DNA of 64,000 nt, taken from the NCBI GenBank assembly GCA_016785225.1, contig JAFBJZ010000107.1:1240001-1304000 (forward strand), given 5' to 3'. The notes under the pieces were generated by a model. The model ran no database searches and was not told the origin of the DNA. It was given only the letters and a program-made list of their open reading frames with translations. The first letter of the stretch is position 1. Each line of letters opens with the position of its first letter. The DNA is from Psettodes erumei. Its lineage: Eukaryota; Chordata; Actinopteri; Pleuronectiformes; Psettodidae. The translations under genes and the position numbers were made by a program. Shown here piece after piece: positions 1-12,519 of this stretch.

Positions 1-304
1 CAAAAAAACCTTTAGTTAAAACTGTGAGCAAATGTTACTCAAATTGGAGTAAGTACTGTAGTTATTGGGGACTATTTTCAGTCGCAGATTATGATTCTAT
101 GGTGATTTCATCTTTTTATTGATGTGTATGCTCCTATGCCATACCACCACCGTGCTTCGGTGCCCCAACAATGGATCAGCTGATGATCTGCTTATTTGTT
201 GAGGTTAGCTGTTGCGCTTTGATGTCTGAATGAGATTCTGACTCATGCTGGTTAAAAGATATTCAAAGACCTTTAAAAATGTGTCGTTCTCCTTCTCTCA
301 ACAG

Positions 305-437
305 CACCCAAATATTTACGAACGAGAAGGGGAGTTCGACCTATGGCGTCCCCACGTGTATCGACACGTCAGATGGCCGCCACGTGACAAGCTTCATTCA
401 CCTCGGACTGACCATTGACACGATCGCTGAGCATTAA
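305..437 (+). CDS. 3'-terminal coding exon of an unrecognised gene
   Basis: A pyrimidine-rich tract ending in CAG at 302-304 reads as a splice acceptor. It is followed by one base that completes a codon and 43 sense codons ending in TAA at 435-437. The peptide runs from TQIFTNEKGSSTYGVP to GLTIDTIAEH and is not low complexity. I do not recognise the family. The base composition is GC-richer than the DNA around it, as expected for coding sequence. The rest of the gene would lie to the left of the window. A weak GTAAGT near 49-54 could be the preceding donor, but I cannot show that its phase matches. It could also be a chance open stretch or part of a repeat. Confidence 0.42.
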
Positions 438-779
438 CGCATTTAATAACATCTCTTTTACACGTACCGGGACGTCGGTGGACTGGTCGGAGTTTGTTTT
501 AGCTGGAGAGCTCACGCGTACCCCTTGCCTGGTGACCACCATCTTACACGCCGAGAGCTGCTCTCTCCCCCCCTCCCACTCGCTGCCTTACTTCCGGTTG
601 TGAGACTCGACGAAACGATTCAACAGAATGAGACAAAGGCCGGAGCAAACAATCCCAGAGCTGTGATCCAAATTCAAATCATCATCGTCACTCAATATCC
701 TAATTATCTATCACTACACTACGACGTTTTACAGGTTTTATGACACACTATACACTTTATTTCATTTTAAGGCATTCTC
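438..779. other. Short intergenic or 3' UTR stretch
   Basis: This continues downstream of the putative last exon and is moderately GC-rich to about 680, then AT-rich. Short open frames occur at 415-603 and 525-743, but they show no recognisable domain and overlap in different frames. If the exon is real, this is its 3' UTR. Confidence 0.35.
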
Positions 780-3010
780 ATATATATATATACATATAGA
801 CAAATACTATTACATTTTTGTAATATTTATCTGACTTATTGTACAATGACCTTTTTTAAGTTTGTGAAACGTATTATACTATGAAGTGTTTTCAGGCATT
901 TTTGGGGAATGTAAAATGTTGTTGTATTTAGCATTTTTGACATACTATAATATGACCTTTATTGCAGTTTAAACACATATTGTGTTATGCAGTGTTTAAA
1001 AAAACAACATTATCACATATTATCATAACATTGTCTGATGTCTTCATGCATTTTTGGGACTTTTAAAATTTACTTCGACATACGATACTATGGTGTTTTT
1101 TCTAATTTTTATAACAATCAATATTATGAGTTTTATGCATTTTAAACACATGTTATGCTATGCAGTGGCTATACAGCCTCAGGAGGTGATGGTTTCATGC
1201 ATTTTTGGAACTTCTAAAACCATTTAATCATTTTTTTCATATTTTTCAACATACTAGACTATGGCATTTTTTCTAATTTTTATGACATGCGATAATATGA
1301 CCTTTTTCATTTTAACACATATTACACAGTGTTTATTTAAAAAAATATTATCTGATGTTTTCATGCATTTTTATGACTTTAAAAATGTTTGCATTTTTTC
1401 ACATTTGTTGACAGACTATTCTATAGTATTTTTTTTCTGGCATGCTGAAATATGACGTTTTTGCATTTTTAACACTTATTAAGCTAACTAATGTTCATAA
1501 AACAGTGTTCTTTGATGTTTTCTTGCATTTTGAGGCATTTTGAAATTTTGCCATTTTTTGCATTTTTTCGACATTTTTAAAAAATTTTCGGACATGCTAA
1601 AATATGACCCTTTTTGCATTTTTAACACCTAATATGTTATCTAGTGTTCATAAAACTGTGTTCTTTGATGTTTTCTTGCATTTTGAGACATTTTGAAATT
1701 TTGCCATTTTTCCCATTTTTTCGACATTTTTCTTATTTTTTCTGACATGCTAAAGTATGACCTTTTTTGCATTTTTAACACCTAAAATTCTATCTAGTGT
1801 TCATAAAACAGTGTTCTTTGATGTTTTCTTGCATTTTGAGGCATTTTGAAATTTTGCCATTTTTCGCATTTTTTCGACATTTTTTTCATTTTTTCTGACA
1901 TGCTAATATATGACCCTTTTTGCATTTTTAACACCTAACATTCTATCGAGTGTTCATAAAACAGTGTTCTTTGATGTTTTCTTGCATTTTGAGGCATTTT
2001 GAAATTTAGCCATTTTTCGCATTTTTTTGACATTTTTTTAAATTTTTTCTGACATGTTAAAGTATGACCCTTTTTGCATTTTTAACACCTAATATGTTAT
2101 CTAGTGTTCATAAAACAGTGTTCTTTGATGTTTTTTTGCATTTTGAAATTTTGCCATTTTTCGCATTTTTCGACATACCCCAGTATGTCGTTTTTTTCAT
2201 TTTTTCTGACATGCTAAAATATGACCCTTTTTGTATTTTTAACACCTAATATGTTATCTAGTGTTCATAAAACAGTGTTCTTTGATGTTTTCTTGCATTT
2301 TGAAATTTTGCCATTTTTCGACATTTTTTAAAAATTTTCTGACATGCTAAAATATGACCCTTTTTGCATTTTTAACACCTAATATGTTATCTAGTGTTCA
2401 TAAAACAGTGTTCTTTGATGTTTTCTTGCATTTTGAGGCATTTTGAAATTTTGCCATTTTTCGCATTTTTTGGACATTTTTTTCATTTTTTCTGACATGC
2501 TAAAATATGACCCTTTTTGCATTTTTAACACCTAATATGTTATCTAGTGTTCATAAAACAGTGTTCTTTGATGTTTTCTTGCATTTTGAGGCATTTTGAA
2601 ATTTAGCTATTTTTCGCATTTTTTCGACATGCGGTATGTTTTTTTTTTTTTTTCTGACATGCTAAAATATGACCTTTTTGCATTTTTAACATATATGATG
2701 CTGTGTCTTTTTTTATACATATATATTTTTTGACATACGATACTATGGCGTTTTTTCTCATTTTATGACATGTTATAATATTAAGTTTTTTTGCATTTTA
2801 AACACATATATGATGGCATGTAAAACACTATTCTAATAAGTTTGTTGCAATTCTAAATCAGTTTTTTTTTCATTTTGATGACATAATATAGTTTGGTGGG
2901 GGGGGTTTTTGGTATTTCTATGACATTTCCTTACAACATTTTTCTTCATTCTTAAGACATGCTCAACCATGACCTTTTTTGCATTTTTAAGACACATTAT
3001 AGGCTGTGTA
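780..3010. repeat. AT-rich tandem satellite with 153-bp period
   Basis: The landmark GTTCATAAAACAGTGTTCTT (one base differs in the 1646 copy) recurs at about 1493, 1646, 1799, 1952, 2106, 2263, 2396 and 2549. The spacings are 153, 153, 153, 154, 157, 133 and 153. These central copies are nearly identical and differ by small indels; the copy between 2263 and 2396 has lost about 20 bases. To the left, weaker copies carrying TTCA(T/G)GCATTTTT lie near 892, 1044, 1195 and 1361. To the right, diverged copies run to about 3010. Each unit is rich in T-tracts separated by GCA, CGACA or CTGACATGC. I see no protein coding; the open frame at 2064-2249 is simply repeat sequence. Confidence 0.93.
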
Positions 3011-4905
3011 TAACTTTCTCACTCTGATGGCTCAGAGAATGTGTTAAACAACTATACAAATGTAGTATTGCTCTCAAGTTCAGCAGTCAATACAGGAGTC
3101 CTGGTAAATGTAATTTGTTGCATTTAAATTTTTTCACTATTTCTTTGTAACATAATTTTGATTGTATTATCAGTCACAGTAACCCATATATAAAATTTTT
3201 ACACCAGCTGATTGTACAAATATGTATTTCTTTATTTTAGTAAAGCCATTTCATGATATACAGATATATGACAACATTAAATAGGTTTAAAATACAACAG
3301 ATGATGTGTCATGAGATTTACTGGACCCTTTCAGGAAAAAAACAAGAATGATTTATAAACAAAATTTTCTTCCTTAGGGTTGATTCATCTCATCTCCTTG
3401 ACTTAGACTTCCGAGTGTTATCATAACACATACAGGTGACATCAGTCTGCAATTAATGTAAATCTCAAAATATTGCTCTATTCTCAACCCTCAAATTAAT
3501 CACAAGCATGGGGGACATATCTATGCATCATCAAAAAGCATAGAAGCCTGACAAATAAAGATATACATACTACATATTTGTCTCTTTCATCAGTTTAAAT
3601 CTAATCTCAATCTGCATCATAAAAAAACATCTCATGGAGTTGGGTTTGAATTAGTGCGTTGCTTTTTCTCAACTGTGGAATGCAAAGGTGTTATCTACAG
3701 CATGAACGTTGAAACTGCATGAACAGCACTGTCCTCCTTTCATACAAGATAGTTTTTCATTTGTCCTTTTAAATGTTTGGGATAATTATGTAATAAAAAC
3801 AAATTTCTTCTTTTTTTGCTCATAATCTTTCCATTCAGACTGACATATTTAAAGCTTGATTCATGCAAACACAGTGGCAACAAAGCAGGGGAATGGGAAA
3901 AATTAAAGATGAGAGGCACTTGTCATCAGAATAACATAAAGGAACCTTCACCTCAGATCAAAGTTTAGCAAACAACATTTTCCAGCATTACATCTGTGTG
4001 TACACATCTGCTGTGCAGGAGCATTCTTTGAATATGTATAGGGCATATGCAGAAAATGCAACTTCACTGGGGTTTTTATAGCAGTTTGCAACAAATGGCC
4101 TCTTGCCTGTTTATGGTCAGCTTAGCATATTGTACACAACCCAACTAGAAGATAGTCTGCAAGGTTAGGGTAGAGATGCATTCCAAAAACAGCCCAAATT
4201 TGTTAACATAAAAAGGAGAAACACCTACTTTTAAACTTTATGAAAGGCTTGGACATCAGGCTTTTTGGCCTGCTAAAATAATGCAACTCTGACCTCTTCA
4301 ATAAGGAGGTTGAAGGAATGAAAGAGGAGGTATTGTTCACTAAGCTGAACAAGTCAACCATAATCAAAATCACCTTTAGATTAGATTTACTTGCTTGTCA
4401 TTGTATGCTTACAACGAAATTCGGGATGCTTACAATGACAATAAAAGGTGATTCTGATGCTGAGAAACTGCCACTGGTTATGATAGACAATAGGTACTGG
4501 AGTACTGGTTATAATACATAAAGAGTAATATAATAAAGTAGGACATGAGTAATGGTGGTGTTTTATGTAAATCACTGTATGCACAGTTGCACATAAATGG
4601 GAATATTCCCTTTTATCAGCCATGTAAGCAGCTTAATAAGAATATTATCTTTTATCGAATAAGGGCAAAAACTGGAATATTTTGTGCATGTAAATGCAGT
4701 GACTAAGACAAAGGTAATGAGCACCCGCATCTATTCAACCAAACAAATCATATATGAAGGAAATGCAACTTTATCTGTAAGACAAAACAAAGACTTCAAA
4801 ATTCATCCAGTATTCAGAGTTGTTACTTTGCAAGATGTGTTTGTATTTGAATGAAAAAGGAGGAAAATGGCTTCATCTCTGTGTTTTCCTCACACTTGGG
4901 ATGTG
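3011..4905 (-). other. Probable gclm 3' UTR and flank
   Basis: There is no coding sequence on either strand. The stretch lies directly downstream of the gclm stop codon (minus strand). A reverse-strand AATAAA (plus TTTATT, about 3231-3236) could be the polyadenylation signal, giving a 3' UTR of roughly 1.7 kb, comparable to long vertebrate UTRs. This is inference only. Confidence 0.35.
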
Positions 4906-6529
4906 CTAGGGACATACCTTCCTGGCACTGACAAGGTATCCCTTTGACTTGATGATGCCCCTGCTCTTGACAATAATGGAGTAGCGCAGGACCCACTCAA
5001 GCCTCCAGTCAGCAATGTTAAGGTCCTGTGTTCCCTCCTGCACTGCCTCCTGGAAGGTGGCTGCCGACATCAACTCTGAGGACGGAAACATGAAGCCAAA
5101 AGAGAAGCAGTTTAAAACTCAAAAAACACACAGGTACATTAACTGCAAGCTGTGCAGCTTACACTTTAGAAACTACAAAAAATTAGATCCACTGATGCTG
5201 CAGTTGCCACCATCTAAAGTGCATTTATTTATTATGTGCATGCTTGCAATGCATATACTACAATCATGCGCATTTATTATTATATCAAACTTTGTCCGCT
5301 AACTCGTCCCGCAGCTTTGAGAAAAGTGCCACACGTTATATCAAAACGTGCGGTTCGATCGGGAATGGTGTGCTATGACTTTTCTTGGTGTTCGGCGTTA
5401 CCATGGCGACAAAAATGGCGAAAAACGGCGTGATTTTTCCCATAGGAATGAATGGGGAACGATCAAATTTTTGAAAACATGTCAACTTCAGAGCCTCCCA
5501 GCGTCGTCATGCTTTGATGTAGAGATGCGGTTGAAAGTTTAAACGGGTCACGAGACATGAAACGTTATTGGCTCAGATCGGCATTTCAACCGATATCATG
5601 GTTTTCCCGAAACCGCGATTTACTATTTGTGCTTTTTTTGGACTTTTTCTGTCTGACTCGAAATTTATAATGGGTGTGTATTGCATGGGCTCAAGTGGGT
5701 GATGTCACCCACTCTAACTTTCAGCCTCTGTTCTCGTCACACAAATTTTTGTGTTTCAGCTCTCCTCCCGCCCACAAATTTTTATATATTTTTACATAGA
5801 AACGTAGAAAAATTTATGCCGGTTCAGACGGTGTGACTGCCGAAGCCCTACGATTTACGTTTTTTTTGTCAGCGCTGCCTCAAGCGGCAGGTGGTCCCCT
5901 CAACTGCTCCATCTGCTCCAATGTTAAATTCGGAATTTCTCTCCCGCCCAAAATCGCAAATGTGTGGCGTTTTAAAACTGTTCCTGTACGGTCATTTTTT
6001 GCAGTACCGACATATATCACACACACGTGTGTTTGGCCACGTCTTGTGACGCCTCTCGTTGAAAAATTTTGTCTATATGAGCTATGGTTTTGGCGTGAAA
6101 CAATTTTGTTCAGGGGCATCGCTCTCAATCACTTAACATTGGGATTGGGGGCCTCTCAGCAGTCAAGTGCTGTGCATTTCCACGGCGACTCGTGTCTGCT
6201 GGCAAAGCTGATTCCAATCAGCCAAGCCAGACGCCTCCTCTTGGCCCCTCCCGACAAACACACAGACATGTTTGTCAGCTGAGCTGCTCTTAGAGTGCCT
6301 TCCATTTGTTCCCTATGGACTCAGCCTAACTCTCCATATAACGGCAACTTGCCTGAGCCTTTCCCTTAGACTAACTGCAATGTACACCACACAGACAAAC
6401 ACACAAAACCAACACACACACACACACACAGACACAGACACAGAAAAACATATACGCACACTTGCGCACATATACACACACACAGACAGACACACACACA
6501 AACACACATGCACATATACACACAAATAC

Positions 6530-6603
<74 letters not shown>

Positions 6604-6605
6604 AT

Positions 6606-6666
<61 letters not shown>

Positions 6667-6790
6667 GATGCTTGCTCACATATCTAACAGCACACACACA
6701 CACACACACACAAAAACATATGTGCACACATGCGCACATATACACACACAGACACACACAACCAACACACACAAATGCAACCAACACACA

Positions 6791-6856
<66 letters not shown>

Positions 6857-9800
6857 GATGCTTGCTCACATATCCAGCACACACAAACACACAGATACAC
6901 ACACAACCAACACACACAAACACATACACACACAGAAACACACACACAAACACAAACGCACACACGCACACACACACACACAGACACACACACACACAAA
7001 TGCGGGTTCGGGTGCGGTCGCTCAGCATGCACATATCAAAATTTCTGTGGGAATTTTCTAGTTCATTTTATTATTTTTAAGAAAAAGATGAAAGGATAAT
7101 ACTTACTTAGGGTAAGGATAATACTGTCTCACTGTCAACCCCCACTCTCTCACACTCTCAATTAATATTTTGGCATCTAGAAATGTCACTATTTGTAGAA
7201 TGATGAGGTGTAATCATAAGGTGTGACTGAACCGATAAATCAAACAAACCCATCTGAATGGTGGGTAAACAAAAATTGCTTTCACCTTTGGGGTCATTGT
7301 GTGTGAGTAGCTGGATGTCAAACTCCTTAGCGAAGGCTGTCAGGTCAGGGGGCATCACACAGCAGGAGGCCAGGTTGACCTGGTTACTGCTGGGTTTCAC
7401 CTGGTCCAAGAGAGTGAACATGGTTAGTGACTGGTTTCATTTGGTGCACCTGTCCAAAAGTTCACAACAGAAAAATTGCCAAGTCCATGTTGTCGCTGAA
7501 GATGACACATTAAACCTCAAGATATAAGATTCTCACTGACCTGAGCCCAGCTGTAGAGCTCTTCCAGTAGATCTTTGTCCAGGTCAGAGGTGCCAATGGC
7601 GGCAATCTGCTGGCTCTGTACCAGGGTCTCCAGCTCCTCCCAGGCTGGTTGAAGGTGAGCCAAAGTTTGGTTGTCACCCTCCACAGGCCCAGGTGGGGCT
7701 ATGATGACAGAGTCAAGCTGGGACACTGCCAGTGTCTGACAGGCTATGGATAAGAGACAAATAGGGCTTAAACATGAGTAGAGATTGAATTTTAAAAAGT
7801 TCAAATAAATTGTCTGTCATTTTCAAGGCACATTGAACTTTTGCTGAAGACGTTTAAAGCTCACCCATCTCCACTGCATCTCTGATGGAGGACTGAACCG
7901 ACTCACACAGAAACAGCTTCACTGCAACAACAAGGCAAATATAAAGAAGTTCTCCCCCCCATGCTGTTGTTGTTTTTAAATCACTACTTACTACTTATTA
8001 TTAATTCATTCATTCATCATTCAGCCAGTTCTTCAGTAACCTGAACTCAGGTTTTTTCCCCTTTATAAACATATGGCTCACAGAACCTTTACAAATAAAT
8101 GGAAGCTCTGACAACTACATGGTTCTTAAATTCATCGAACTACACTTCTAAGGAGGTTATGTTTCTTTGGCCTGTTTGTCTGTTTTTTGTTAACAAATGT
8201 GATACGAAAGTAACACATTCAAATATCCATAAAAATACAGGACAGTGAAACATAAAATGTTGTTAAATGTAATAACATAGTGAGGCATTAAGACATAATG
8301 AAAAATAATGTCATAGTGCAGTAAAGGCATAGAAATGTCAGTAACAAGTCAAACAAGGGACTTTCTTCTCATATGGTCTGTGCCCTAACCTTTCTATCCT
8401 TTTACCCAACTTATTTAAAATGCATTTACAGAGATATGAGTAAAAATAAGCAGAAACTGATTGAATGCGTTACTTTACAGATTTAAAAAAAACAGGACTG
8501 ACCTGAAACCTTCACCTCCTCCCTCTCTTCAGGTGTGATAGCATCTGTGCCCTGGGGAATGGAGCAGTACAGCGTCTCTGGAAAGTCCTGCATTACATGG
8601 AAAGTAATTTAGAGACTGCGTATTAATTGTTTAGTGAGTAGGGCCCTTCTCAGGTATGAAACATTAGTCCCTATCTATCTACCACACATCAAGGTCGTTA
8701 GTTTCTTTTTTTGGTTTAAACACAGCCTATCATTAAGTTCATTTGCCCCCCACCCCCACCACCACTCACACCACTCACACTACTGTAGAATGTTCAGTGT
8801 ACCCAACCCTTATTTAGACACGAGATCAACATGTTACATTTCCATCACATTTACATGATGTGGTTTATTTTTGTTTGAGAGGGGCATAAAAAAAATGTCA
8901 AGCACTATCATATGGACATGTTACACAACACTAGAAGCAAATATGCAGCATGAATAAAAGGACTCAACGGCCCATGAATCACCAATTCTTAACATTGCCC
9001 TGAACAGGAATCAATCAATAAACTTTATATTTTCAAGTATTCAGGACTCAGTTCAACACTTTCAAACCTCACCCATCCCCATTTGAGTCCAATGGACGTG
9101 GTGAAGCAGATAAGCTGAGCCTAGCAAAAGCCATCCAGATCAAGGACGTGTTCAGCAGGAATGATGGAAGCTTTTAAGAATGTTTTACAAAAAAATAACA
9201 AAATTATCTCATAGCTTAAATTATATCACAGTTAATTGGCAAAAACTGCGGAGATAAGTTTTTTCTGCCCCCACCCCACACTGAACCCGACAGACAGACA
9301 GAAAGACAGACATTTGGAATGGCGCCTTTGGCAGCCAGCACTGCATGAACATTCATCATGACAGCTTCTTTTCAGTAAGCCTAGAGGCATCCTTTGATGT
9401 CAATCACTGGGGTTAGTTGTACTTTACCAAGTACTGGAATCCTACTGACAAAAACATAGTAGTACAATGTTGTGTAACTGCAAGTGCAGCCATAATTGAC
9501 CATCACTGCAAACACTATTGTGTTTGTTTCTAACTGTAGTCACTAAAGATATGCAGAACTGGCATGCAGCTTGGTTTCACAGTGTAGGATAGATTCAATT
9601 AATGACTGAATGATTATACTCCCACAATGAGAACGCAACAGCATTACATGAAACCCTGATGAAATCTCTGCACGTCTTCCCACCTTGGATGGCAGCTTTG
9701 TCATGGAAAACCAGTCGCTCAGCGTTGCCTGAATGCAGTCTTGAAGCTGAAATATAAAAACATATATTTTTAAAAAAGTTAAATTAACATCCATAAAGCA

Positions 9801-11748
9801 TCCCTGAAAGTCAGCTGAGGCTAAAATGCTTTTTATTCCCAGCAGACTCCATGCTAGAATGTACAGCTGTTCAGCCAACTCCTTGGACTTAGGGTGGTAT
9901 AAACAACAAAATCAGCTGGGCATATTTCATTAAAGTCACAATTTCACAAACCAAGGCCGACTGTGGATGGATGGTTGAGTGAGAAATGTTTGTATGAGTG
10001 TTGACAGCAGCAGAAAATGTCCAACAAACCAACTAACAGATGGAGAAAGACAAAGAAGGGCACGTTTAAACTGGACTGGCATAGGCTGAACAACCAGATT
10101 CCTATGTATATTACATTCATGTCATGTCAACGGTACAATTGAATGGTTCTCAACCCAAGACAGTTTTATGCGTGTCGAGTTGATTGTGTGAAGATTAACT
10201 ATACCAGAAACTGACAATATAGCACTATTTCCATTACGTTAGGGTTAATTAGCTTGAAAAAGAGACTTTAGGAGAAAATGAGAATGAGTTTAATTTTCTG
10301 TTGACGTAATTGCAGAGCCATATCTTACTCAGCTTTTAGAAAAATCTCAGTTTGCCGGTTGCAATTATGAGTTGGATGTTGATGTGAACAGTATATGCAG
10401 AATCTCATTTGACATGTATGTGTCAAGATTGCAAACTCCTGAAACAGGTGAAAAAAGTGAAAATCCTGCAGAGAAGATGAAAGCATATCAAAATGTTTCT
10501 AGGTTACAATCTAAAGCACTTTTCTAGCTTATATGATGTTTTTGTGAAGTGGCAGCCAAATATATAACTATACATTATATGCCAACAGATACAGTATCTA
10601 TGAAGAGCAAAAAATCTACCCTGAAGGACAAGGCTCAGGTCACAATTTCTACACCCTGTTTGTATTGAAAATCAAACTGTGGCAAAGAAATTCATTCAAC
10701 CATGAGCCTCGCCATTCAATACAATTTAAGTGCAATACAAAAACTATCAAATCAACTTTGGACTCAGGTATGGCAGGCACGTTACATACCACTGTGCCCA
10801 AAAGTACGACCACGCTTTGAGGAAATCTACAACAACAAATCAGCTTTTCATCAACATCATCCAAAAAAAAACAAACAAAAAATCCAAATCAAAACAGCTG
10901 CAATAAATTCATTTGAGAACTGTAAACGTCTATGATGCTGTTCAGTTAATAAGATAGTCCAACCCTTTGACGAATGTTGACAAACATCTTTGGGTTTTGG
11001 ACTGCAAGGCGAAGATGCCAACTTACGATCTGGAGGAGGTAAAAACAGAGATGAATGAAAGCTGATCTCGTGCTAAACCTCCTCCTCTGTAGATTATGAC
11101 CATATTTTGAGAGCCGGCTCGTCGCTACTGCCACATCTTACACCCTGAGGCGGCTCAAACTGTAAACAAACACAGTGCATGTGATGTAGATCACCCGTTG
11201 CATCTCTTCCACGCTTACTTGTGTGTTTATGGCCCACAACAGTCATTTTTCCCCGGCTGCTATCCACAAACTATTCACCCCATGTTGGATCATCATCTTC
11301 ATTCAGTGTGTCTTTCTCACAGAAACATGACATAGTGACACTGTTCAGCTAGCACACTTTAGCTTAGACACACTTCTCTAAATATTGACCTCGACAACAA
11401 CAACCTCAAATATAGTTTGGTTTTGGTTGTGTTTTTTCGAAGTGCCCCCAGTCTTGTTTGTCTCTTCACAGACGATTCACACAACGTTACACATACCTCA
11501 GTATCGGTGACCACACAGTGGCGTCGATAGCCACTGACGTTATCTTGCAGGCTAAGCTAATAAGCTACCGCGGTCAGGTAGCTGCTGTTACGTGTTTGAC
11601 CATATCTTACCTCTTCGCTGGGTGAGTCCGGGCATTTTTTTTTCATGCGGCTCCGGTTGACTAAATTTCCCGTGTGAAGTTTCAGGGACATGGCGTGGTT
11701 CATTAATATCTTCGCCCCGGTGCTCACGTCGGTGTTTTGGGGATCCAT
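4906..11748 (-). CDS. gclm: Glutamate-cysteine ligase regulatory (modifier) subunit, seven coding exons
   Basis: GCLM binds the catalytic subunit GCLC in the cytosol, raising its glutamate affinity and relieving feedback inhibition in glutathione synthesis. Coding exons in transcript order are 11611-11748, 9684-9746, 8503-8587, 7865-7921, 7541-7743, 7286-7400 and 4906-5075. All are flanked by GT and AG and their phases join without a break, giving 276 residues (human has 274). Diagnostic stretches are LHTGNLVNRSRMKKKCP in exon 1, QLDSVIIAPPGP and AAIGTSDLDKDLLEEL in exon 5, NQVNLASCCVMPPDLTAFAK and DIQLLTHNDPK in exon 6, and LRYSIIVKSRGIIKSKGY in exon 7. These follow the aldo-keto-reductase-like fold of the family. 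The start was chosen at MDPQN; a longer upstream open frame is probably 5' UTR. The last residues (LVSARKVCP) differ from mammals. Identification is very secure. Confidence 0.96.
5290..6300. repeat. GC-richer repeat-like island inside gclm intron 6
   Basis: About 1 kb of CpG-containing sequence stands out from the AT-rich intron. It contains CCCATAGGAATGAATGGGG (5440-5458), an RFX X-box-like GTTACCATGGCGAC (about 5398-5411) and a perfect short hairpin GCTGATTCCAATCAGC near 6207. The longest open frame (5833-6282) and its antisense shadow show no domain I recognise. The texture resembles multi-copy elements I associate with percomorph genomes, but I cannot assign a class or see terminal repeats. 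Confidence 0.4.
6397..7001. repeat. Long compound CA microsatellite with larger internal duplications
   Basis: This is roughly 600 bp of (CA)n interrupted by AAACAC, GACACA and short non-repeat islands. The island CAAAGATGCTTGCTCACATAT occurs near 6663 and again near 6853. A GCGCACATATACACACACA island occurs near 6465 and 6732, so blocks of about 190-270 bp have duplicated as units. Long open frames here on both strands (for example 6272-7099) are translation artefacts of the dinucleotide repeat. It lies in gclm intron 6. Confidence 0.95.
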
Positions 11749-11839
11749 GTGCCTTTCGTCGGCTAGCTCAGAAGTTGCTAAACAGTGTTTGATGCGTTTT
11801 AAATGTGGCCACAAAGAGGTGCCTCCCCTCTTGTCACTC

Positions 11840-12140
11840 ACTTACACTGTCACTGTCAACTAACAAACAATAGAACAGGTCCGGCAGCTATTAAAAAAGT
11901 ATGCAGTCACGATGACTTGCACTCAGTATTGCCTGACTTGCTGTGATGGTTGCTTTTGTGGCTGTGATGACGGCAAACCGGTCGGCGACGCCCACACTTG
12001 AGTTGTCATTGATTGTCCCGTAAAATCTGGTCAGGATAGAATTGAGGACTGGACTGATTCTATGAAACTGGAGCGTTTCACTGGAATGGATTTAATACCG
12101 GGTCAGTTCCTCTCTTGGCCACGAAGTGACGCTGCAGGTT
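11840..12140 (-). promoter_or_regulatory. gclm promoter region with ARE-core match
   Basis: The region immediately upstream of gclm exon 1 is CpG-richer than its surroundings and should contain the promoter. TGACGCTGC at 12127-12135 matches the antioxidant-response-element core TGACnnnGC bound by Nrf2-small Maf, about 380 bases upstream of the start codon. Mammalian GCLM is a classic Nrf2 target. The flanking bases do not match the extended element, and a nine-base core can occur by chance. Confidence 0.35.
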
Positions 12141-12519
12141 TCTAATTATTTTTAGTTTTTGCCAAAAAAATGCTCAAATACTTAGCATACAGTCTTCCCC
12201 TATTCTCTCAGTGAAGTTGACTGACATGTTGACATATGGTCTGTATAAAAGAATCCCAGCTTTTTTCATTAAAACCATATGATGTGTCGATGAGTAAGAC
12301 AACACAACCCAGAGTGTTTTATTCCTTCAAATAGAAGTTAGTTCCAGATGTGTTGTAGGCCTACAGTATTCCACACTTTCCCCTCAAAATGTTAATGTAA
12401 CCTGACATATTTTGGTATCTTTGGAAGGACCTGAGATGATTTTTGTCCAGACTGGAGTGAAATAATTGAATTGGTATGCAAAGAGTCTTGACCTCAGTCC
12501 CAGACATCACACCATCATC

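Noticed and set aside
2064..2249. Open frame within the AT-rich satellite
   Set aside because: It follows the 153-base repeat unit and is stopped in other copies.
780..3010. CRISPR array
   Set aside because: The repeats are head-to-tail without unique spacers, and the genome is vertebrate.
6272..7099. Long open frames of His-Thr or Cys-Val repeats on both strands
   Set aside because: They are translations of the CA/TG microsatellite in different frames, with no codon bias or start context.
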